The translations under genes and the position numbers were made by a program. A stretch of DNA of 6,326 bases from DATDYB01 sp036517115 (GTDB lineage Bacteria; Patescibacteriota; Minisyncoccia; Phycocordibacterales; PALSA-1337): positions 1 to 6,326 of the forward strand of contig DATDYB010000040.1 in NCBI GenBank assembly GCA_036517115.1. Direction: 5' to 3'. Each line of letters starts with the position of its first letter. Within the stretch, counting starts at the first letter, position 1. The notes beneath the pieces are model-generated. The model made no database searches. It had not been told where the DNA came from and worked only from the letters and a program-made list of their open reading frames with translations. Positions 1-5,933 of this stretch are shown piece after piece.

Positions 1-24
1 CAATACAAATCAACGATATGATGG

Positions 25-134
25 GAATACAAAAAGAGCATGGTACGTTTGGGTTAGCTTGATACCTACCCATTGTACCGTGCTCTTTTGTCTCACGTAT
101 CCACTGGTTGAGCGGAAATGGAGTTTTTGTATTC
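25..134. repeat. 11-bp inverted repeat flanking the hairpin (GAATACAAAAA / TTTTTGTATTC)
   Basis: GAATACAAAAA at 25-35 is exactly repeated in inverse at 124-134, so the 110-bp segment has terminal inverted repeats around the hairpin at 32-89. The core TTTGTATT recurs at 126-133 and 164-171 and, inverted, at 2-9 and 26-33. No target-site duplication is visible outside the ends, so a miniature mobile element is not demonstrated. The motif is AT-rich, so part of the recurrence could be compositional. Confidence 0.4.
32..89. terminator. Long hairpin, probable bidirectional intrinsic terminator
   Basis: Arms at 32-54 and 68-89 pair as an imperfect stem: AAAAGAGCA pairs with TGCTCTTTT around one G-T-type mismatch, GGTAC pairs with GTACC, and GGGT pairs with ACCC. 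The apex can be extended by pairing 55-57 with 66-68 if one T is bulged. A-rich sequence precedes the stem and a T run closes it on either strand, so it could stop transcription arriving from the left on plus and readthrough on minus. It probably belongs to a gene outside the window. A hairpin with some other role in the leader region is possible. Confidence 0.55.
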
Positions 135-147
135 ACGGCAATAACTA

Positions 148-176
148 TTGACATTTATACTTTTTTGTATTAATGT
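148..176 (+). promoter_or_regulatory. Putative promoter of the PRPP synthase gene
   Basis: A perfect -35 TTGACA at 148-153 is followed after 17 nt by a weak -10, TAATGT at 171-176. An alternative is TATACT at 156-161 (5/6 to consensus) with TTCACG at 132-137 and an 18-nt spacer. With the first choice transcription would begin at about 182, downstream of the ATG at 173, which supports translation from 221 and gives a leader of about 40 nt. One copy of the TTTGTATT motif lies between -35 and -10. Both pairs score similarly, so the exact promoter is uncertain. Confidence 0.4.
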
Positions 177-220
177 ATAAAAAGTTTTCAGCGAAACCAA
201 CCATTATTCGGTCTTTAACA

Positions 221-1117
221 ATGAAAAAACCACATCTGGTCTTACCTACGAGCACGGCTCGTCACTTCTTCACCTCGAACATGAATCCGCAGTTCGCGGG
301 GGGTACAGCGCTCGTGATACCCACTCCCAACAAGGAGGGTATCTACCGCTTCCCCGACGGTGAGGTCTATCTCAGGATTCCCCGCATCAGTCACGCTGAG
401 AGAATCGCCATCGTGCATTCGGGATATCCCGATCCCAACGGTGGGTTGATCGAGCTCTACATGATGCTCGACATCGTGCGGCAATACGCACCAAAGGCAA
501 AACTATCGGTTATCTTCACCACCTTCCCCTACGGACGGCAGGACAAAGTATATTACGCGGGAGAATTAAATGCCGCGGAAACATTGATCCGAACATTAGT
601 CGAACGGTATGGTGTAGCCCGAGTCAGCGCCATCGACGCGCACTTCGCCAACGAGCGATGGACAAGAAACCACCCTTTCACCAACGTGTCGGTGGTCGAC
701 TTGCTTGCCGCGGCGGCAAGAGAAAAGCATCACAACATCGTCCTCATTAGTCCCGACGCGGGATCCACCCGCCGCTCACATATCAAAGGCGCGACTAAGG
801 AACGACAGAACTCCTACGATGTCACCGTAAGTCTTGGTGGGGAATTTGCCGAGATGGTAAACGGACAGATCGTTGGAGCGGTGGACGATATTCTCTCCAC
901 GGGTGCTACGTTGGTAAAATTCCAAGCAGAAGCAAAAAGGAACGGCGCACGGAAAACCTACGCGCTTATATCGCACGGAGTCAACTCGTCCGGTATCGGA
1001 CGCATTCAGGCACTCTACGACGGTTTGTATCTCACCAACACCGTTAAATGCGCTGAAGCGAACGTCTGCGTGGCCAACCGTGTGTTGGATATGATAGAAA
1101 ATAGTTTTGAAGGATAG
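221..1117 (+). CDS. prs: Ribose-phosphate pyrophosphokinase (PRPP synthetase)
   Basis: Cytosolic enzyme that transfers pyrophosphate from ATP to ribose 5-phosphate, giving PRPP for nucleotide and cofactor synthesis or salvage. From the ATG at 221 it is 298 residues, close to the usual 300-320. Visible motifs are FPDGE (44-48), equivalent to the F-S/G-DGE of the ATP-side segment; FPYGRQDK (102-109), equivalent to the YARQDR signature; the D-A-H segment (139-141), equivalent to the Mg-binding DLH region; SPDAGSTRR (177-185); a basic loop with K193 and R195; and the PRPP loop VDDILSTGAT (221-230). An upstream in-frame ATG at 173 would add 16 residues not expected in the family, and it overlaps the likely promoter. 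No SD precedes either start. The motifs are diverged from E. coli Prs. The gene is monocistronic here, ends at a strong terminator, and converges on the ABC-F gene. Confidence 0.88.
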   Translation: MKKPHLVLPTSTARHFFTSNMNPQFAGGTALVIPTPNKEGIYRFPDGEVYLRIPRISHAERIAIVHSGYPDPNGGLIELYMMLDIVRQYAPKAKLSVIFTTFPYGRQDKVYYAGELNAAETLIRTLVERYGVARVSAIDAHFANERWTRNHPFTNVSVVDLLAAAAREKHHNIVLISPDAGSTRRSHIKGATKERQNSYDVTVSLGGEFAEMVNGQIVGAVDDILSTGATLVKFQAEAKRNGARKTYALISHGVNSSGIGRIQALYDGLYLTNTVKCAEANVCVANRVLDMIENSFEG

Positions 1118-1135
1118 CCATAAAAAACTCTATGT

Positions 1136-1161
1136 GCCCCGCATTTGTGCGGGGCTTTTTT
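1136..1161 (+). terminator. Intrinsic terminator of the PRPP synthase gene
   Basis: An 8-bp GC-rich perfect stem, GCCCCGCA (1136-1143) and TGCGGGGC (1148-1155), encloses the tetraloop TTTG and is followed at once by six T (1156-1161). It lies 18 nt after the stop codon of the PRPP synthase gene. On minus, the same stem is followed by a T run only after 8 nt (1127-1122), so it is a weaker terminator for the convergent ABC-F gene. Confidence 0.92.
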
Positions 1162-1188
1162 AAGGGTCGCTTTGCTTCTTATTTTGTG

Positions 1189-2661
1189 TCACTTTTCCAG
1201 ATCGAGCACGTCGTCAATGCGGATCTGGGAGACAAATTCGGGAACATGGGAAACGAGGATCATCGCTCCCTCATATTTGTCGAGCGCGGCTGCAATAATC
1301 GGAAGATGTCGAAAGTTAATATGGTTGGTCGGCTCATCGAGAATGAGGAGTCCTGGTTTCTGTAGCACGAGCCGAGCGAAGGCCACCAGACCTTTCTGAC
1401 CTTCGGAAAGACTGCCAATTTTAGTATGAATCATTTCTGAAGTGATCAAAAAGTTCGCGGCAGTGGCACGGAACTCGGTTTCGATAATCCTGCCCTCCGT
1501 ATTTTTAAGTACCTCAACAAGCGACTCATATACCGTATGCTCGAAGTTAAGCGTAGAGAAATCCTGACGATAGTAACCGACGCGAATGCCTGGGGCAATC
1601 AGCGCATCTTTGGACTCTGCCTTTGCGATAACTTCAAGAAGCGTACTTTTTCCAATACCATTCGGCCCCTGCAGAAGAAGATGTTTATTTTTACGAAGCA
1701 CAATGTTTGCCTTGCGATTCACCGGCTTGTGGTTTTTGATGACCTTGTATCCTGTGATGCTGATAATGTCTCCAGCAATTTCCGGCTGGGCGGGAATGGT
1801 GAAAGATCGGATGGTCTTGTCTTCCTTGCGCACATCAACCTTCTCTTCTTCAAGCATGTCAGCTTTTTCTCGCATGCGTTTTGCCACCAGACGCATCTGG
1901 CCGCCCTTGTTGGCAAAGAAGTTTGCTTTGTCTTTATTTTCCTGAATTTCTTTGGCGAGCTGGGCGTTCTTGCGATTTTCCTTTTCGATCCGTACTGAAA
2001 TATCCTTTACCACGTCGGAATAGTTGCCGACATACTGCTCGATCTTCCGCGTATGTACGTCGAGATACAGAACCCCTTCAGTGAAGGCGTTTAGAAAATG
2101 TGCATCATGGGAGATGACGAGACAGGTTTTTTTGTAGCCGATAAGGAACTGCGTGAGGTGACTAATACCCGCCTTATCGAGATTGTTAGTGGGCTCATCG
2201 AGAAGAAGGATGTCCGGATCCTGGATGAGTGCCGAAGCGAGGAGCAGCCGCGCCTGCTGACCACCGGAAAATGATTTCATGATTCGATCTTTGGGAGCTT
2301 TCAGGTTTACCACTTCAAGCACCGCGTCAATTCTCGGGTCAATGTCGTAAACCTTTTTGGTAAAACATTTTTCGAAAAATGCGCGCACGGTCAAATCGAG
2401 CTCGGAGCGAGGAATCACTTGCCGAGAGACAGCGATTGAAAGACCTTGTGAGATATGAATTCCTCCACTTTCTGGCTTCAGGGCTCCCGTGATGAGCGAA
2501 AACAAAGTGCTCTTTCCAGCACCATTTTGACCCATGATCGTAACCTTCGTACCCCGGCGCAGCGAAAAACTCACCTCATCCAAGATGGGCTTATTGTGGC
2601 CATATTCGAAGGATACCTCCTCAAATCTGACGATAATCTCCTTATGTTCACTTGCGGACAT
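1189..2661 (-). CDS. ABC-F family ATPase (ribosome-associated, Uup/EttA/Vga-like class)
   Basis: Soluble protein of two fused ABC ATPase domains with no membrane segments, the ABC-F architecture. Characterised members bind the ribosomal E site and act in translation control or in protection from ribosome-targeting antibiotics. Domain 1 has Walker A GQNGAGKST (44-52), signature FSGGQQ (131-136), Walker B ILLLDEPTNNLD (151-162) and SHD switch (184-186). A charged, helical interdomain linker spans about 215-290. Domain 2 has Walker A GPNGIGKST (332-340), signature LSEGQK (418-423), Walker B LLILDEPTNHIN (438-449) and SHV (471-473). The domain 2 D-loop reads IN rather than LD, and the switch His is followed by Val rather than Asp. 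At 490 residues it is a little shorter than typical 530-640-residue members. It starts 47 nt after the LysE-type gene, with no promoter or SD that I can recognise, so cotranscription is likely. The subfamily, and whether it confers resistance, cannot be settled from motifs. Confidence 0.9.
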   Translation of the reverse strand: MSASEHKEIIVRFEEVSFEYGHNKPILDEVSFSLRRGTKVTIMGQNGAGKSTLFSLITGALKPESGGIHISQGLSIAVSRQVIPRSELDLTVRAFFEKCFTKKVYDIDPRIDAVLEVVNLKAPKDRIMKSFSGGQQARLLLASALIQDPDILLLDEPTNNLDKAGISHLTQFLIGYKKTCLVISHDAHFLNAFTEGVLYLDVHTRKIEQYVGNYSDVVKDISVRIEKENRKNAQLAKEIQENKDKANFFANKGGQMRLVAKRMREKADMLEEEKVDVRKEDKTIRSFTIPAQPEIAGDIISITGYKVIKNHKPVNRKANIVLRKNKHLLLQGPNGIGKSTLLEVIAKAESKDALIAPGIRVGYYRQDFSTLNFEHTVYESLVEVLKNTEGRIIETEFRATAANFLITSEMIHTKIGSLSEGQKGLVAFARLVLQKPGLLILDEPTNHINFRHLPIIAAALDKYEGAMILVSHVPEFVSQIRIDDVLDLEK

Positions 2662-2708
2662 AAGGTTACAGAGTACCTTAGCTCAAAGAAAATGGAAAGC
2701 CCGCCTTC

Positions 2709-3347
2709 TTATTTCTGAGTTGCTAGAGCCACCTTAATACCCAGAGCAATGAGTACCACTCCTGTTATTCTTTCAACGTAATGCTGGACTCCGGTAATTC
2801 TTTTTCTGATCATTGAGTTCGAGAAGACGAGCGAAAGAACAGAGAACCACACGAACGTAATGACCATCATTTCGATGCCGTAGATAAACTGAATGAGCTT
2901 CGGCGTCGCCGGATTGATAACCTGTGTAAAGAGAGCTAGAAAGAAGAGTGTTGCTTTGGGATTTAAAGCATTGGTCAAAAAACCAACTTTTATGGATTGC
3001 CACGGGGTAATGGTTTGTAGAGATACTGCGGCAAGCTCTCCACTCTGCACTTTCGGCTTTGCTTTAAGCGACATGTACCCGATGTAGATCAAATATCCCG
3101 CACCAACAAACTTTATAATATTAAAAAGAACGATGGATTTCGCAATAAGAAAGCCGATACCAAGCAGTGAGTAGCCCACATGAACCATGATTCCAAGCGC
3201 AATCCCGACGGAAGTGTATATCCCGATCTTTCGCGAATAGATGAGGCTATTCCTCGTCACCACGGCAAAGTCCGGCCCTGGGCTCATCACGGCAAACAAA
3301 TGCACCACCGCCACCGTCAATAATTGTGCTAAAAATATAGAGTTCAT
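2709..3347 (-). CDS. LysE/RhtB-family amino-acid exporter (translocator)
   Basis: Integral inner-membrane protein of 212 residues, the normal family length (about 200-215). Family members export amino acids such as lysine, arginine, homoserine, threonine or leucine by proton exchange. The sequence shows the N-terminal SPGPD motif (22-26) that marks the family, and the second conserved block GFLTNALNPKA (122-132) followed by a hydrophobic stretch. Hydrophobic segments at about 5-27, 42-66, 72-94, 118-143, 150-176 and 192-208 fit the six-helix topology. The substrate cannot be read from the sequence. The gene lies 42 nt downstream of the Cys-rich protein gene and 47 nt upstream of the ABC-F gene, with no terminator in either gap, so the three may form one transcript. 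I see no SD before the ATG at 3347 and no extended -10 like those at the other unit starts. Confidence 0.92.
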   Translation of the reverse strand: MNSIFLAQLLTVAVVHLFAVMSPGPDFAVVTRNSLIYSRKIGIYTSVGIALGIMVHVGYSLLGIGFLIAKSIVLFNIIKFVGAGYLIYIGYMSLKAKPKVQSGELAAVSLQTITPWQSIKVGFLTNALNPKATLFFLALFTQVINPATPKLIQFIYGIEMMVITFVWFSVLSLVFSNSMIRKRITGVQHYVERITGVVLIALGIKVALATQK

Positions 3348-3389
3348 AAATTTAAATGACTTTTACAGTATTGTTAAACATCATTCTTT

Positions 3390-4040
3390 TTATCGAATAC
3401 CCGAATCACAATACACTATTGTTTCTGTATAGGAATTTATTTTCACCTCGACCGACTCACTCTTAGAACAAGAAGGCATGACAGGGCTACCCGGTGCGGA
3501 ACTGATACGATACAAGCCAGGAGCGACAGAGATATGGAACGCTCCGCTAGCATCGGAATTAAATAACTTAACAATCTTTGTTCCATCTGCGGTGGTGAGC
3601 ACGAGGCTTGTCTCAAAAGCTCTATCAGCACACTGAGGATCGGGTGGGTCTCGCATAACCGGGCAGGTGGGACCAAGAAGAACCTTGCCTTGAATGCCGC
3701 TCGAGAACGACGGAGGACAGATGAATTGACACCGCGGTCCGGTCCGGCCCACATATGAGCCATCAGGGCATTGCATTGCATCCATAGTACAAGCGACCTG
3801 CTCATTTTCATCCCCTTCATCAGTAGGTGGAATTATCGGCTCAACTTTTTTAACGAAATTTTTACCGTCTGGTGTCCTGCATTGCTCTGGGTACGACTCC
3901 ATAATGGGGTACCCCGCCTGTGCACACTCTTCGAACGAAGAGACCTCGGTGATGTTTTTTTGCTCCTTCCCTTGAACCAGGTAGTAACTCCCCACTGTTA
4001 CCACCACCAACAAGAGAACTATTTTAAGCGTAGTATTCAC
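3390..4040 (-). CDS. Cys-rich secreted or membrane-anchored protein with a C-terminal carboxypeptidase-regulatory-like domain
   Basis: Protein of 216 residues with a GTG start. A basic N terminus and one hydrophobic helix (about 5-22) form a signal anchor or uncleaved signal peptide; no lipobox Cys follows, so the rest is probably extracellular. Next comes a short Cys-pair module (FEECAQAGYPIMESYPEQC, 36-54), a second Cys-rich module with CPDGSYVGRTGPRC (91-104) and CPP (108-110), and a beta-rich C-terminal domain (about 115-216) with GKVLLGPTCPVMR and CDSGIR. I recognise this combination from hypothetical proteins of Patescibacteria; that rests on memory, not on a search. Ten Cys, at 39, 54, 84, 91, 104, 108, 126, 137, 191 and 211, could form five disulfides. 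The GTG is chosen because an extended -10 ends 6 nt before it. The function is unknown; adhesion or envelope structure is a guess. The acidic Pro/Glu stretch at 67-82 looks like a flexible linker. Confidence 0.82.
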   Translation of the reverse strand: MNTTLKIVLLLVVVTVGSYYLVQGKEQKNITEVSSFEECAQAGYPIMESYPEQCRTPDGKNFVKKVEPIIPPTDEGDENEQVACTMDAMQCPDGSYVGRTGPRCQFICPPSFSSGIQGKVLLGPTCPVMRDPPDPQCADRAFETSLVLTTADGTKIVKLFNSDASGAFHISVAPGLYRISSAPGSPVMPSCSKSESVEVKINSYTETIVYCDSGIR

Positions 4041-4046
4041 AGGTCA

Positions 4047-4055
4047 ATTATAGCA
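4047..4055 (-). promoter_or_regulatory. Extended -10 promoter, leaderless start of the Cys-rich protein gene
   Basis: Minus strand reads TGCTATAAT: a perfect -10 hexamer (4052-4047) preceded by the extended TGn motif. The hexamer is followed by only six bases before the GTG at 4040, so the expected transcription start falls on or beside the start codon. No convincing -35 is present. The whole promoter sits in the 17-nt gap after the stop codon of the GIY-YIG gene. Confidence 0.7.
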
Positions 4056-4057
4056 TT

Positions 4058-4306
4058 TTACTCCAATTTGATTAGCTCAAGTTTTTCTTCTCGTTTCAAT
4101 CTTTTGATCTCTGCCTCCCTTTTGCGCGCTTCGCTAAGCGTAGCATACGACTCTGAATATAATAACGTTACAGGCCGACGTATTTTTGTATAGTGAGCGC
4201 CGATTTTCGAATTGTTATGTTGATGCAGTCGTTTCTCCAAGTTATTGGTGCACCCGACATACAGGGTCTTATCGACACACTGAAGAATGTAGACGAAGAA
4301 TGACAT
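4058..4306 (-). CDS. GIY-YIG domain endonuclease, short URI/YhbQ type
   Basis: Protein of 82 residues that is a single GIY-YIG nuclease domain, the usual length for the UvrC/URI-type small proteins. The hallmark reads VYILQC (residues 5-10), then LYVGCTNNLEKRL (15-27) with the second motif YVG and the Arg of helix 1. HNNSKIGAHYTKIRRPV (30-46) follows, then a helical tail with SEARKREAEIKRLKREEKL (58-76) containing the conserved Glu (E65 or nearby). Members cut or nick DNA; the in vivo role of these free-standing domains is not established. It starts 23 nt after the stop of the SRPBCC gene with no recognisable promoter in the gap, so cotranscription is likely. No flanking intron or inverted repeats suggest a homing endonuclease. 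Confidence 0.92.
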   Translation of the reverse strand: MSFFVYILQCVDKTLYVGCTNNLEKRLHQHNNSKIGAHYTKIRRPVTLLYSESYATLSEARKREAEIKRLKREEKLELIKLE

Positions 4307-4329
4307 CTGATAGATTTTTACTAAACTGT

Positions 4330-4782
4330 CTACTTTTCCGCCAACTTCTTCAATATCTCGAGTGCTTTAGGCCACATGGCACTAAACATCTCTTTGTATT
4401 CGGCATTCGTATCCATCTCTACTAAAAGTTCGGTGCCGCCGTCGGCGTCTTTGAATGTGTAATTTTCAAAGGCCGGAGTCCATTTTTTGACTTCATCGCT
4501 TGTTGTATCCTCCACCCCATCCTTTATCATACCGAGATGTTGGATTGAAATGAATTCATGAAGTCGATTTTCCGCTATCCGGCTTACCATTCCTCCTTCT
4601 TTGCCGGTTTCCGGATCAGGCCCGAGAAACAACATCTTTGAACCTTTGCTCCAGTCGCCTTTGTAGTATGAACCAACATTAAACGCTTTCGTCCATTCTC
4701 GATACGTCGCATCCTCCAGCATAGTCTTCCATACCTTCTCCCTCGGCGCATTGATTTTGATTGAAAAGTTTATTTTTTCCAT
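4330..4782 (-). CDS. SRPBCC (START-like) domain protein, AHSA1/polyketide-cyclase type
   Basis: Protein of 150 residues that fills a single SRPBCC domain, a helix-grip fold binding hydrophobic ligands in a deep cavity. The N-terminal strand and following helix read INFSIKINAPREKVWKTM (4-21), the classic start of AHSA1-like members. W30 follows in YREWTKAF, then GSKMLF (47-52) and a strand pair with FENYTFKD (105-112) and GTELLVEMD (116-124). The C-terminal helix, about 132-149, is the gripping helix. No transmembrane or signal segment is seen. The ligand and reaction are unknown. It is the first gene of an apparent two-gene unit with the GIY-YIG gene. An extended -10 six bases before the ATG supports both the start and leaderless translation. 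Confidence 0.88.
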   Translation of the reverse strand: MEKINFSIKINAPREKVWKTMLEDATYREWTKAFNVGSYYKGDWSKGSKMLFLGPDPETGKEGGMVSRIAENRLHEFISIQHLGMIKDGVEDTTSDEVKKWTPAFENYTFKDADGGTELLVEMDTNAEYKEMFSAMWPKALEILKKLAEK

Positions 4783-4788
4783 ATGTTT

Positions 4789-4797
4789 ATTATAGCA
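4789..4797 (-). promoter_or_regulatory. Extended -10 promoter, leaderless start of the SRPBCC gene
   Basis: TGCTATAAT on minus, with hexamer 4794-4789, then the six bases AAACAT and the ATG at 4782. It is identical in motif and spacing to the promoter at 4047-4055. No good -35 is found 16-18 nt upstream. Confidence 0.72.
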
Positions 4798-4833
4798 AAG
4801 TTGAATAAGTAGCCATGAAAGCCTATTTTTAAT

Positions 4834-5106
4834 TTAGGTTCTGTGATTTTTCATAAGCCACTTGATGCCGCCAAAACAGCATACTCTCCGTTTACCGGAC
4901 GCAAGCATGTCGCACGCCTTCTCGATCCGGCGCTGTCGCGTTTCCCTCTTCTTTGCGGAGCTTATCCAGAGAATCCAGTCCCTACGTGCAATCGGCGTGA
5001 TGTCTTTCCACAAGACTTTCGCCCGCGGGGTGGAGGCGAGAGCTTTGCGAAGATCCGTTGGCACTCTAGGGTTCTTTTTGTTCATAATTGTCCCAAGATA
5101 ATCCAT
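4834..5106 (-). CDS. YdeI/OmpD-associated (OmdA) family protein
   Basis: Protein of 90 residues from the ATG at 5106. It matches the core of the YdeI/OmdA family (Pfam OmdA): VPTDLRKAL (15-23), PRAKVLWKDITPIARRDWI (27-45), then WISSAKKRETRQRRIEKA (47-64) and the LxSGK end (69-72). The recurring RR-x-W/Y-I...W-I...AKK-x-ETR-x-RI pattern is the family hallmark. Family members are described as bacteriocin-protection or OmpD-associated proteins, but the mechanism is poorly known; this is the short form lacking the N-terminal DUF1801-like region. No signal peptide or membrane helix is seen, so it is probably cytosolic. The frame stays open upstream to a GTG at 5166 inside the palindrome. I prefer the ATG at 5106 because TGCTACAAT ends six bases before it and the extra N terminus is not family-like. 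Confidence 0.85.
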   Translation of the reverse strand: MDYLGTIMNKKNPRVPTDLRKALASTPRAKVLWKDITPIARRDWILWISSAKKRETRQRRIEKACDMLASGKRRVCCFGGIKWLMKNHRT

Positions 5107-5112
5107 AGCTTC

Positions 5113-5121
5113 ATTGTAGCA
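5113..5121 (-). promoter_or_regulatory. Extended -10 promoter, leaderless start of the YdeI-family gene
   Basis: TGCTACAAT on minus, with hexamer TACAAT (5118-5113), then the six bases GAAGCT and the ATG at 5106. It has the same geometry as at 4047-4055 and 4789-4797, with one T-to-C difference in the hexamer. It settles the start choice between the GTG at 5166 and the ATG at 5106. Confidence 0.68.
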
Positions 5122-5143
5122 AACTAAAAAATGCGAAGGTGTG

Positions 5144-5166
5144 GTGTCAACGTGCCACGTTGACAC
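5144..5166. repeat. 23-bp perfect palindrome upstream of the YdeI-family gene
   Basis: GTGTCAACGTG (5144-5154), one central C (5155) and CACGTTGACAC (5156-5166) form a perfect 11-bp dyad. As RNA this is a 10-bp stem with a three-base loop. Its centre lies 49 bp upstream of the predicted leaderless start at 5106, where an activator or other regulator could bind. It is also 50 bp past the stop of the membrane-protein gene, so it could end that transcript. On minus a run of six T follows only after 12 nt, which is poor for an intrinsic terminator. Operator or terminator cannot be decided from the sequence. Confidence 0.6.
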
Positions 5167-5215
5167 GGGATTGATTTCTATTTTTCATTTCCCCCCGCAC
5201 ACACGAAAGCCGACG

Positions 5216-5551
5216 TTATGCACCTTTACGACTTCGGAAATTCCCATAGGCAGAGCCGAGCACCGCGCCTAAAGCGAAGTAAAGAGCTAACATTGGAATT
5301 CCGGAAAGTAAAAGGTATGTCGCATTGTCTCCGTGCCCGGCGAGAATCACAAGAACCGGAACCCCAAAAATCGCAATCCAGAAAAACAAGGCTAGTATCT
5401 TGCTGGTAAGAAGCTGAACGATAAAAGGCAAGTCTTCGTGCAAAGTGAGTACACTATCCTCGTTCTGACTGAAGCTGATAAAAATAAAAAAACTAATGCA
5501 GTACAGTATCGCAAGAATAATTCCACCCCTAAGCCAGTATCTTTTGTTCAT
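5216..5551 (-). CDS. Small three-helix membrane protein of unknown function
   Basis: I do not recognise a family. The 111 residues hold a basic N terminus (NKRYWLRGG), hydrophobic segments at about 9-28, 50-72 and 77-103, an acidic loop (30-40: NEDSVLTLHED) between the first two, and a short basic tail (GNFRSRKGA). By the positive-inside tendency both the N-terminal basic stretch and the basic tail would be cytoplasmic, which is hard to reconcile with exactly three helices; one segment may be re-entrant or only loosely inserted. The Gly-rich GAVLGSAYG (95-103) resembles helix-packing motifs common in small membrane proteins. Its ATG overlaps the TGA of the PH-like gene (ATGA, 5551-5548), so translation is probably coupled and the two products likely work together at the membrane. 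Confidence 0.78.
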   Translation of the reverse strand: MNKRYWLRGGIILAILYCISFFIFISFSQNEDSVLTLHEDLPFIVQLLTSKILALFFWIAIFGVPVLVILAGHGDNATYLLLSGIPMLALYFALGAVLGSAYGNFRSRKGA

Positions 5552-5925
5552 AAAGTAGGGTTTTGTAAGTGTGTTACTTCGCCGATTTTCCTCAGAATAA
5601 ATGCTTTTTTCTCTTCGGGGCCGACGATGTAATCTATCGTTGATTTCCCGCCTTTTTTATAGGTGAGAACAATAGGATGATTCATCCTTGTCATGTTAAA
5701 AGTTAACCCACCTTCTGCAGTCCATTTATTAACCCATGTCTCAGTTAAGACTTCGGCACCTTGAATATCACTGAAAGGAATGTTACGTCTGTTGAAGTAA
5801 CCCCACCACTTAACGAGCAAAGCATCCTTGGTGAAAACGATGGTGCACGGTTTACAGCGCATCTTCCACAGCCCAAAGTGGTATAGGCTCATGAAAGATA
5901 CTTGTACTGATTCATCTTTTTCCAT
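5548..5925 (-). CDS. Small hypothetical protein, possibly bacterial PH-like (YdbT/GRAM-type) fold
   Basis: 125 residues without signal or membrane segment. The order of elements recalls bacterial PH-like domains: a strand with CTIVFTKDALLVKW (27-40), then the RRNIPFSDIQGAEVL turn and strand (46-60) where such domains carry 'I-P-x-x-x-I' spacing. A further strand pair follows, HPIVLTYKKGGKSTIDYIVG (83-102), and a C-terminal helix, PEEKKAFILRKIGEVTHL (103-120). A CxxC pair (C24, C27) sits before the first strand; whether it binds metal is unknown. The assignment is by pattern only and I would not name a function. The ATG at 5925 is preceded by an extended -10 ending 8 nt upstream. It is translationally coupled to the following membrane protein. 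Confidence 0.78.
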   Translation of the reverse strand: MEKDESVQVSFMSLYHFGLWKMRCKPCTIVFTKDALLVKWWGYFNRRNIPFSDIQGAEVLTETWVNKWTAEGGLTFNMTRMNHPIVLTYKKGGKSTIDYIVGPEEKKAFILRKIGEVTHLQNPTL

Positions 5926-5933
5926 AACAATGA

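Noticed and set aside
3..62. Plus-strand frame entering from the left edge and ending at a TGA at 60-62, possibly the tail of an upstream gene
   Set aside because: Only 19 codons are visible and the stop lies in the loop of the hairpin at 32-89. The translated string looks plausible but is too short to support a call.
25..134. Miniature inverted-repeat transposable element
   Set aside because: There is an 11-bp inverted repeat but no target-site duplication, and part of the repeat overlaps a terminator-like hairpin. It is kept only as a repeat.
173..220. Upstream ATG at 173 as start of the PRPP synthase, adding 16 residues
   Set aside because: It overlaps the likely -10, has no SD, and the added residues are not expected in the family. 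The ATG at 221 gives a normal N terminus. The alternative is not excluded if the TATACT promoter is used.
2662..2708. GC-rich stretch between the LysE-type and ABC-F genes as a terminator
   Set aside because: Possible pairings leave a loop of only two bases or are badly mismatched, and no T run follows in the minus direction.
1137..2737. Several plus-strand frames opposite the ABC-F gene
   Set aside because: They mirror the minus-strand codons, show no domain or start signal, and overlap a gene with full ABC motifs.
4058..4306. GIY-YIG gene as a homing endonuclease of a mobile intron
   Set aside because: It is a standalone 82-residue URI-type domain with no DNA-binding extension and no interrupted host gene around it.
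5107..5166. GTG at 5166 as the start of the YdeI-family protein
   Set aside because: It falls at the end of the palindrome, upstream of the extended -10 at 5113-5121, and would add 20 residues without family similarity.
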